64,000 bases of DNA from Membranipora membranacea (lineage: Eukaryota > Bryozoa > Gymnolaemata > Cheilostomatida > Membraniporidae). Positions 44,434-55,500 of this stretch are shown piece by piece. The stretch is from positions 15,300,062 through 15,364,061 of the forward strand of contig OU612074.1 in the NCBI GenBank assembly GCA_914767715.1. The letters are read 5' to 3'. The number at the start of each line of letters is the position of its first letter. Position 1 is the first letter of the stretch. The notes under the pieces were generated by a model. The model was not told the origin of the DNA. It made no database searches and saw only the letters and a program-made list of their open reading frames with translations. The translations under genes were made by a program, and so were the position numbers.

Positions 44434-44873
44434 ATCAATACTACCTATCTAAAACCTGCAATCTCAAAAAAAAATTTGGCCATTGTCAATGCTAAGAAGA
44501 GACCTGCGCTCTTGTTGGACCTTGTAGGTCTTCAAAGAAATTTAAGAAATAGCGTTATTTGTAGTATCTAAGCTAGAAATTCTCAAATCCTAAACCTTCA
44601 TACCAAACTATTATACAAGAAATATGTAAAATATAGTTTGGGAAAAATTATTAATTGCAATTGTTCCCACTTAGTAGGCACACTATAATGAAGATACGCA
44701 AGATATTTTAATTTCATCATAACAAAATTTTAGGATAGGTAGGTAGGTAGTGTGTTAGGTACGGCAATAACTTAAAATAGCTCATGTTCCCACCTAGTGG
44801 ACACAGTGCATGGAAGATACGAGCGATATTATTTTAAATTCATGAGAACTAAACTTTAGGAAGTAATATTCAC

Positions 44874-45000
44874 CTTAGTTGTAGTCCCTTGTTGGTCCGT
44901 AGGGCGAGGCTTATTCCTTGTTACTCTCTATCTCCTGTGGTCGTAATGTATAAACCACTCTCTCTACTGTCGCTTCTTTGCTCGCCTCGATAAAAATGAC
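44874..45000 (-). promoter_or_regulatory. Possible mucin 5' UTR exon and promoter region
   Basis: On the minus strand a good donor, CTAAG|GTGAAT, ends a relatively GC-rich stretch (GCCTCGCCCTACGG) preceded by AT-rich sequence with TATA-like words near 45025-45050. This would fit the missing non-coding exon that pairs with the acceptor at 41836. Transcript data are needed to confirm it; several other sites are possible. Confidence 0.28.
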
Positions 45001-45541
45001 GTTAGTCGACAGGCATATCTATATTATAATTATAATATTATTGACTATAGTTTCCAATGTCACAAGGTGTAAACACGCTTACAGCATGTAAACTGTGTAC
45101 ATGTAACCATAGCGACTAAGTAATGTCTGAATAGAGCTGTAAACCCGCACAATTCCCCATCTCAGGTCTATATCATGTCAACTTCAACCTGATTGGCTGC
45201 ACATGCGATGTTATGCATTCTGATTGGCTGTTATGTGACAATGATGAATAATTTTACCTGGGAATTAAAGGTTTTTCTTTAAGCACGACTATCACGCTAA
45301 AATATAATCTATCCATGGTACAATTATGCATCAGGATATGCCGTGAATAGGTCAGTCAGATAGTAGTGTAAGGAACTCCTGTTCTCACTAACCGGCTATT
45401 AAAAATCGATTCCCGAGTAGAATGAGTCAATAATAGAAATTGAAATTTTACCTTTGAGAATACAGGATAATTACATACCAGTACATTTTATTCCAGCTTG
45501 TAATCGGTCACTGAGACGTATAATTAAATTGTTTGAGTGCT

Positions 45542-45648
45542 CAAACTATGCCGGGATGCTGGTATAGTGACATTCCATCATCAACCACATGGTATGGTCG
45601 TAAGGTGGATGATGGAATGCCACTTCTAGCAACCCGGGGCGCAGTTTG
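45542..45648. mobile_element. Foldback element CAAACTATGCCGGGATGCTG
   Basis: Arms of about 45 bp: the left ends in GACATTCCATCATCAACC and the right begins GGTGGATGATGGAATGCCAC. A half copy (left arm plus a short hairpin) lies at about 45783-45843. ATAATTAAATTGTxTGAGTG flanks the element at 45520 and 45718. Confidence 0.7.
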
Positions 45649-48471
45649 TGTACTAAAAATTAAACCATTCATGATTAACCAAAGGACATTGATCGTAACA
45701 TCATGTAGAATGTCGGATAATTAAATTGTCTGAGTGAAGACTTGTCATGTGGCTTCTTTTTTCCCCCAAACCAAAAAAAGGCTAACTATGCCCGGATTGC
45801 TGGTAGTGGCAGTCCATTATCAACCATCAGATGATGGTTGAAGCATATCAAAATATCTTTTATGGGAATTCAAATTTGGTCTTTCATGTGTACGTTGTCA
45901 AATTTATATTCCGCTGAATTATAGATTGTTGCAAGATGTTTGGAATGCAGGCAGGTGCTAATATTTCATTTTGTGAATTCAACTTTAGAGGGGGGGGGGG
46001 GAAAGGGGGTTACTGAGTTGAATTCTGTATTTATCTTAACCTTGCAGTGTACTTATAACAGACTTATCTCTGAGAAGGTCTGTTTTCTAGAATGATAGAG
46101 AGAGAAAATTCAAATGCAGGCCTTGTTCTTGAACTTTCGGTGCCCTTCCAGCGTAGTTGTTGGTGCAATAAAAGTCAGCACTGGAATTTCCCTTTTTGAC
46201 GTCAGCACTTATGATTTCATTTTACAAAAGTTTCCACAACAAATGAATGCGAGTTCATTTTTTTTGTAAGTAAATGTCAGAAGCCTTGATCAAACAAGAA
46301 TTAGAGGCGTTTCAATCCTTTCCGCTAAGAGGCCTTAAAATACAAATATTTGATCACAGTCCACTCAATTTTATGCTATATTAGAATTAGATTCATTGCG
46401 TGCAAATATGTAGTGTGTTGTTTAAGTCTTAAAACCAACATATTGCTGAATTAAATGTTTGCTTTTTATAGCAAATAAAACTTTGCTCTGCTGTGCTGCT
46501 TAGCACCCATGCCAAACACCAAAACATTCCGACAATAAAGAAATTTCACCAGCATTGTTCGGCGTAACGCCCTAAACGTGAAATGCTGACATCGCTTACA
46601 GGATGACTCTTAGCTGGGTAATTTTAGATTTTGCGTTTCGAGTTTCCCACCAGCATCAAAAAGGGAAGAATGTAATTTAGCCAACAGTAAAATCTCCAAA
46701 TGATCTTAGAACGAGGAAACTTTATGAACCTTTAAAATGCAAGCACGCTGTTTGTTGATGCTGCACTTGGGCCTAGATATAATGTAATTAATTTGATGTG
46801 AGCACCAAATCATCATCTCTAAGAATTAAACAAAAAGACTGAATTGTCGCCTTTTTGGTGAATTTTCTGATTAATTATAGACAACAATAAACATGGACAG
46901 GGTGCCGTCGGATGGGGGTAGGGGGGCAAAAGTCTGAAGGCTCAAACTAAGACAGGACAAGATGAGGAGCATTATCATTGAGGTACCAATGAACTGAGGG
47001 AGTTTATTGCAGGCATTCGATTGTAGGTGATTGGATGACATTGAGTTGTGTAGTAGCAAAGGTGTTATCATTGATCTGCAGTCCACGTAACGTAACGAGC
47101 TGTCTATTGATAACTCCATCCAATTTTGAGTTTATTGGTCTATGGATTAATTTGATTACAGTTTGGAAAAGTCGGAAAATTAGTCAGGGGAGAGCATTTA
47201 TTGGCAAAGCGACAGAGCAATTCGGAGCAGTCTGTACGCCAAATACCTCTTGACTGGGAGGAGGATAATACCAGTGCCTGTTGTCACATCCAGATCACAG
47301 TATCACAGTGCTACATTGCATAATTTAAAATCCAGGTTTTAATACTGAACTCAGTAGACATAGGTAATAAATAGCGATCCTTCTACTAAAATACTCCAAT
47401 ACTTTCTGGAATGAAAGTGCTAAGTCTAGGAAGCAAATTCACACAACACATAGGGGAATTGCAGGCACCAGATCAAAAGTGACAACAATAAGTGAAACAA
47501 TGGCAGATTTCAGATAATGTGCCATTGAACAATGTAACATCTCATCATATCAGGAATTGCATATTGTGTCCATGTCACTTCTTTTTCGTAACCAACCAAG
47601 CTAGAAATTTTTCAATATAAATGAATATTAAACACCCAGGAAATCATTAGATACTTCATAGTAATCGCTCTCTGCTGGCTGCCTGGCCAGTTATAATCAA
47701 TAGTTAAGGTGTTGGTCACAGTTCGCCTAGCTGTGACAGCTAATCACTACTGGCTAAGCCAGGGAAAGTAGACCATAATTCAATAATAAAATATTATGCA
47801 ATATGTCTCAACTCCTGAAAGATACTCAAGCTACGACTGCACACAATGTTTAGAACTTGTTTGTCTCAAAATTAGTCTGATCAGTCTGACTAACTTGTGC
47901 GGGGAATTTTGTTGTGCATGTCTTGGACTATTAAAACTCCCAAGGACCACATAACAGATTTGAGGTGTATTGATTTAGTTGCTCTGGTTAGTCTGAGATT
48001 GATCACGTAACACCACAACCTCCATGAAAACAAGCATATAATTATGCTCTCAGAGTAAAGTAATTATCTGGACCAATTTTCAAGGTCATCTCTATGCAGA
48101 AGGGAAAGGCTGGTAATCAAGTCCGTATAGGGAAAACAATAATATTTTTTAATTCTTTGAAATGCCTTAGGACTATTTTTAGCATTGAGTTATCTAGAAC
48201 ATTGTTATTGGATTCAGCCAATTAAAAAAGTTCAAATAGTTAAGAATTAGTCCTCATGAAAATATAGATTTTCCAAGAACATAGAGAGCTGGTAAGAGAT
48301 TTTTAAAAATGATGTCCTGAAAGCCCAATATAAAAATTAGAATTCAAATTAACTTACCCTAGATAATAAGGTATTTGCAGGAGGCACATAGACTTGGCTT
48401 GCGTCTACTTTTTTTGTAAAATGTAGTCGCCTGACAAGGCTAAGAGGAGACACATACTTCAAATACCAGGT

Positions 48472-48770
48472 TAGTGTTGTATTGAGCCAGCAAAAATGAA
48501 AATGAGCCGAGCCACTGAAATTTCCCTAAATTCGGGTACGAGTCGGGTCGAGTCGAAAAGAGCGGTGAAATGGATTTACATTACGACTTCATAAGTCGAT
48601 GTCCTACTCCTACACTGTCTTCAGATATCACAATTTAAAAGAATGATGGATATCACTCTAGTAGTTGAGACCCGTAAGGATGTAGACCTCTAACCCGACT
48701 TGACCCATACATGACCCGACCACAGAAACCTGAAACCCCACCCATTGACTCGACCCTGAATACAACACTA
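48472..48770. mobile_element. hAT-like MITE with 8-bp target duplication TACCAGGT
   Basis: Terminal inverted repeats TAGTGTTGTATTSAG are bordered by an exact direct repeat TACCAGGT at 48464-48471 and 48771-48778. The interior has facing GAGTCGGGTCGAGTC and ACCCGACTTGACCC tracts. 299 bp, no transposase. Confidence 0.88.
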
Positions 48771-49558
48771 TACCAGGTAGTGAAATTTATGGCCAGTCGG
48801 CAGTTATTGCATTGTAGGATACTCCTGGATATGTTTATTGTAGCCAATCAGTGAAAGGTTCGTTCAGCTCTATTGAGATGCAGGGGTGCTCATTTCCCCA
48901 TAACCAGTGTCCATGTTATATAATTTGCATCACATTTGATTATTTATTTTTTTTACATGTATACGAGGTAAAAAAAACACTGATTCATTAAACAAAGTAA
49001 TGAAAATACTTTTTTCAAAGAAGAAAACCAATTTTCAGCGAGTAGATATGCATCGCATTTGATTCTTAAATTTCACGTTGTTTCCTGATTTGGAGTCTCA
49101 TTGCGTATGTATGGTTAACAGCGTAGATTTGTAAAATATAAAACAAGTTTTAGTAACAAATATTTGGTCAATATCCAAATGAGATCCTGGAACACCCGGC
49201 AAACTAACAAGACTGCTAACAAGATAGAAAGAAAGAGGGTGGCAACATCAATCAAGAACCCCATTTTTCATTTAGATTCAGTGCCAAATTAGTTTATGTT
49301 GGCGTTCCAACTTTGCCAAACGCATTCAAGTTTGTTCTAACCCTGACAAATATTACGTTCCATTACCAGCAACCAACCTTGGCTAATACTGCCAGCTATT
49401 CATTAACAAATTTCAAAAGCCTTAAAAATAAATTTTCAGTTAAAAAAATTTGATCCCATTAAGTCTACTAAGTAACCTAGTGTTAGTATAAGTCTACGGA
49501 GTACTCCAGTACTGTTAGTTAGTAAGTCAGGCACATTATTCAACTGGTTAGAGAGTAT

Positions 49559-52500
49559 TTAGAATTTATCAACCATTTTGGAGGCTTTCACCGATTCGAA
49601 TACCCAGTCGCCACTAACTGTTTTATCATTATCCTTGTCTCTATTGGTCTCTACGACAATGTCAGCCTCCTGAGGGTCAAGGTCAATTATAGCTCCGTAA
49701 GCGATGGCATATCTCTTTAGCTTTGTGAAGTCTGGGTGATCTTTATTGATGTACATCACCTTGTTCATAAATACATCGGCCAACTGTAAGGAAAAAAGGC
49801 ATATCTCTACTAGATGTGATGACGAAATGTCAGTTGATGGTCCAATGACCGTGTCTATAGAGTAGAGATGTACTTCATGAAAATATATATACACTTTCAG
49901 CATATACCTAGAAGGTAATCCAACTGTCAATATGGTTTCGTTGCTCTCGGGAAGAGACCTGCCAGTGATTATCTCTAATTGTTTTTTCTGCTTGTATGGG
50001 TATGGATTGGTGTCATTGAAAGATCAACATGGTGGCGTATATGAGTGGAGGTCAGGCTTTGAGGCATCTCACATCATAATTGAGAGGCTGCCCCCCCCCC
50101 AAATAGTTTTATATAAGCTTACTTTGGTTCTCAAAAAAAAATGAATTGCAACATTTAGAATGAGAAGAATGATAAGCCCAGTTCAGATTTAACCAATTTT
50201 TCATCAGTCATATTGAAATTCCAAAGTCTAATGTGAGCAATGTAGTACCAGGTAGTAGAAAAAGTTTGTTCCCTCTTTGGTGGCGGAGTGACGATATTTC
50301 AGCTTGACACACAGCTTTTTAGGTATTCCTCCGCATTCACAGAGGAAACAAACTTTTCCTAAGTGAGCAGTTCGGATAGCAGTAAATTATTGCCTAATTC
50401 TCTGCTAGCTAGCTTAATTTTTCAAGTGTCAAAGTTTAAAGGATATCACTTCAATTTAGTTTTGACATCGGTCATTGAATTTTGCTAGGGCATTCGCCTT
50501 CAGTCTATAAACTTTGGTTATTGGAATTATAATGAAAATATCAATTGGATTAATTTTGTATCATGACAACAGAATACCCCACAGACAGTTGGAGCTTAGC
50601 AGCTCATGGCGTGTAACACCATAGTTACATTTCCATGGAACTGTAGAAAAAATTAAGTTTAATTACTAATCAAGTTCATTTAAACTTTCCTTAAATTTTA
50701 AAATTTTGGGGTAGGCACATGAGCACTAAAAGATATTATATAAGAGCGATTAAATATTCATGAAGCAATCTTTGTACAGTTTTAAATTATATTATGATCA
50801 TTTGAACATAAGTAAAAATATATCTTAGGTACATCAGCACTAAGTTATATTACTTAGAAAATGGAATGTTTATATTGGATTTAAGTTTTTCAATTTGTAT
50901 TTAGTGCGTCAATGAAACGGAAAGGCTTTTAGTTTTACGGTCCTTATGTAAGACCTACATTTCGTCCGAAGCCTAATTTTCCTTTGAACAAAACTCAGCA
51001 TTTATGGTTTTGGGTAGTTCCTATGATGGAAAATAAAACATACCCTAGAGGGGTATTTGCAGAAGGAAAAGTTTTCAATTTTTTGTAGGCGTGAAGAAGT
51101 GAAACTTATGGCTAGCCAACATTAAACTCCATAAGATTATTATATTTATATTAATTATAAAGCTTATATTTAGTCACCTTCACACTTGTTTAACTAAACT
51201 CAAGCCATTAATTATTTGTCTACAGGTATGGATAGCTAACATTAACTCAATATCATCACTATAAATAAACTCTACCATTTGAAGATTGGAGCTAGCATAC
51301 ATTTATTCACCCCCACACAAGCTAAATCATACTCTACTCTTACCAATAATTAATCGTCTAGAGTTATGGATAGCTAACATTAACGCAATATCATTTTTAT
51401 AAATAAACTCTCGCCTTAGCAATTTGGAGCAAGCTTACATTTAACTTTCCCCACACTAGCTAAATTGTACTCTAACTAACAATTGATGTATAGAGTCATG
51501 GATAGCTAAAATTAACTCAATATTATTACATAATATGAGCTCCTGCTTTGGCGTAAGAAAAATGGAGCTAGCTTATATTTAGTCACCCCAACACAAGCTG
51601 AATTATACTCTTAGTAATAAATACTTTTACAGGGTAAAATAATTACGTTTCTAGAAGGTGTGAGATTTAACTCTCACCTTCAAGCCTTCATAGACAAGAT
51701 AGGTCATCAAAATAGACTTAATAAAACCAAGTCTCAGGTCAGCAATTATTTACAGTTGGTGACTGACTTTTGTGCATGAAGTATTCTCAACTGTTAGTCC
51801 ACTATAAGACAATATTGAATTTATTGCGCAGAAATAAATTTTCAAACAGCTGACATGTGGCAAAATAATCTGATTACCATAACAGACGAAAACCATACAC
51901 TTAATAATATTATTGAGTCTACGAGGAAAACTGAATTTTAATCCAAATAATTGAATTAAAATTTAATTTTCAATGTTGTGCTTGTCTGAATGGCTAGACA
52001 TTAAAATCAGATTTCGAAGTTCTTTTAATGGCGAGGTATAATTATTGTTTGACTCAGGGAACCATTGGTTTCCTTTGTAATCAATATATAGCCCTGCGTA
52101 ATGAGACAGATTGGTGATATTACCAAATGTTCTAATAAAATTAACCAGATTTAATTTGTATTAACTAAATCAATAAGTGCACAGTAATGTATGCTGCCGC
52201 TAAGCAGCATGTCACAATGTCTGAGGGCCCAGCTGATGTGAAAAGGTCGAAATGAAGGCCTTAGGGCAGAGAATTACGTAAGCGTACAAATTAAGTACGC
52301 AAACATATAGATGAATATGTCGGATATCAAATAAAGTATGCAAACTTTATGGGTGGAAGTATTGTGAGTTAACTGGAATAGCTGACATAGTACCTAGGGA
52401 AGCAACATTGCAATAGGTGGCGATGCAGTTTCAATGAAGGGCTATTTTTCTATATTTAAATTATTTACCGTTTCTGCTCTGAGCGAATGTTATCATCATA

Positions 52501-55500
52501 TTGTATGATAATAGCCTAAAGACCCCAACCTAACTATACATTGCTTTTAATTTTTTTACAATTGCCAACACTATGATTATGAGAAGGGAGTGAACTCAAA
52601 CTGCCAACCAAATTACACATATTATTTAAAACGTTTGTATTTATGAACATAAAATTACCCTACATGTGCCTACACAACTCTAAACTTGGATCTTGGTCTA
52701 GGGTAGTCACATCCAAGTCTTTGTAAAGACATATTTGCTCTTTTTACCAGAGATAATATACATGCCAAAAGTGTATCATGTGATCAGTATACTGTGAATG
52801 CAAAAGAAGGTGACAGAGAAACACTGATCTGTGGATCATAGAGCATGAAATATAGCCTAGATATCTACAGAAGGAATTTGAGGTGACTCTAGAATAAGGG
52901 GTGGGAACAGGCTAGGTTCTTCGACTAAATTGACTTGAATGGCCATAGACACTCGTAGGTTGATCAAGCATGATCCAATCTGCCTGCATATAGGGTTTGA
53001 GCCGCCTGCAAAAGGCGGCGGTGGTTCACCAGTTGAATGGGAATAAGCGGACTGCGAGCAAATTGGATTCAACTTTTTTATGACACACACATGTTTATAG
53101 TGTCACCCACACTGATCATGTGATATATTGTTGCATGAACATCTCTGATCGATAGAGAGTGAATTAATTCATTTAGTAAGAGTGCGATCACATCGCAAGG
53201 AATTCGGTGTTCAATTTCACTAATCAGGCGCGGGTACATGTTAGATACTGCTACTAAATTGACTCTTATGATCAGAGATACACATGGTAATAGTGTAATC
53301 TCGATGTCAGTGTGAGTGTCACCTGGTGTCAGTGTATGTTGTTGAAGGTGTTAGATCTTATACAACTTATCAATGACTCGTATCCCTACCTCCCCGGAGA
53401 ACTCCATAGGTTCTTCCTTAGTCTTGGCCGGTGACTTTTCTGTCTTTTTCTGTAATAAGAATAATAACATGAAATTCATGCTGCACTTCCACAACAGAGA
53501 TCGACATTAGTTCATGAACTGAGAGGTAATTGTGCGAGCCGTAGGGTGTAAGGTAGCAAAGGCTAAACAGGAAATCGCATTTTTAACCAAATACAAGGCA
53601 ACTGGTCAATCATAGAACAAGTTACCTGCCGCTGGGTCCTGACCAGTTCACTCATGAATTAAGAGTTTGACCAAATATACATGTCTATGGCTCCCTCCCA
53701 GCATCCATTTTTCACAGCACATCCGTGTTAGTAGTAAATCAATCAACCGATCCCTCAGAATTTCAGGATGAGCTTGATGCATTGTGGGATTGTCACTGAA
53801 ATATCATATTTCCCTTTGCTAACCTTTTTAGCTGGACTGTCCACTGCTGCAGCAGGGCTGTGTTTCCTTTTCTCACCACTAGATGGCGCTGTAGATGACT
53901 TGGTTGAAGGAGAGTCAGCAGATCTAGACTTGATGGCAGCGGACGGAGATTTACTTGAAGCGCTGCCATTTTTACTGCCAGCTAAGGTGAAGGTCGAGGT
54001 CTCCTTAGATTTCTCAAACAGCAGCTACAATACAGAGAACAGGTTTTTTTTCACATGACGCCAGGATTGGAGTTGAGTTGATTTTAGGGACCTCATCCGT
54101 GATTGAGGAATTCATAGTTTGTGAAGCTGACTTCGCTTTTTTTTAATTCACTTGAAAGAGGCTATCGAGAGTTTTCTTCAAAGCTAAATATGCTTATAAC
54201 GTCAGACAAGTCAAGTTGAGCACAACTGCTAACAGCACACCTATCCCACAAAAAGGATGCTTTATAGTTGATCCACACTATACAAATTTTCTTCTTGCAA
54301 TGTAATTGTATATTCTTTACTATTATTTCTACAAGTTTTTGTGGTTATTAGCTGGCTAAAACCTGAAGGAATAAATTTGTGGCAGGTTCCAGAGCTCCCG
54401 TAAGCCATCGTCTAAGCACACCTAAGATCCTCCCAAATAGGAGGTACTGTTTTATAAGAAGGCTTATTAGTGCAGCTGCACCAAATTCAAATCATTACAC
54501 CATACCTGCTGGTTCTTATGTCAGCCTGTTTTAAATAAATATGAAGTCATAGCAGGAAAGCTTTCCCAGGTCAAACAGGGCCTAATCCCGTACTGTTATT
54601 GGTGATTCTCCGCAACAAGAGAAAAGTCAGCGGGGGGTCACGACCTATAAGTATGGTCAGCGCTTTCTCGCAACAAAAAGAATCACCTTTCACTTCACGC
54701 ATTACCATCCTGTGGTGTAATAACTAAATCCCCATTGTTGATGTATCGTCATTGACTACGCATACACATTGATGAAAAACCTTGTCATTTTCATAGCGTC
54801 AGTAAACTTTAATAAGAAAAGAAATTTAACTTTCGTTTAAAGAAGAAATAAATAGGGAAATTGATTTTTTCGGTTCTAGCTTGAGACTGATACTGTTGTA
54901 AATTGATACAAATCTGCGTCAAGTTTAAGTTTCAGCTTAAAAACTCTTGCTCCTGTTTTGCAAGAAATCCGCTGATGGTACATATTCAAATCAATTATTG
55001 TTAGAATGATTATCTAAACGTGTCAGCTAGACAGGTGTTTTTGAACATGCAGAAAAGATAGCTAGCCAAAAGATAAACCTGAAATTGATCAAATTCTATG
55101 CAGGCAAAGGTACAGAAAATGTCCTAGTTTTGTATATTATCTTCAAATGCACTGGGATTAATCAGTGAATTCAAGTTTCCTAGTCACATTCAATACCCAG
55201 GATATGTCAGGGGTGTCAGTAGTGTACTCAAAACCCAATAGTGTCAGTTTCGAGTAATTTATTGAGTATATTTTTTGGTTAATCTATGAATTATTAATCC
55301 ATTTCTTTTGTTTCATCTGATGCGTTCCCGTTTCCACGTAACACTCAATAACCAGTGGTTAATATGTCAGATAAGAATGAGGATTTTTGGTTAATCTATA
55401 AATTATTAATTGTTTTCATTGTTTCATCTGCCACCACAACATGCTCAGTCTAATATTTTACAAACATCGGTATTTAATCCCAAAGGTTTGTACAGCCCTT

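Larger units (their letters stand above)
41836..49558. other. Intergenic or 5' intron region with foldback elements
   Basis: No protein-coding exon recognised in 7.7 kb. It should hold the mucin first exon and promoter and the LIG3 3' UTR. Listed inside are four foldback elements and a candidate 5' UTR exon. Stretches 42020-44330 and 45900-48460 show nothing I can name. Confidence 0.55.
49784..53389. other. Long LIG3 intron before the BRCT exon
   Basis: 3.6 kb with no exon seen. It holds the foldback copy at 50264-50353, a four-unit satellite-like array at 51108-51640, and parts of the 220-bp family near 52750-53325. Confidence 0.7.
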
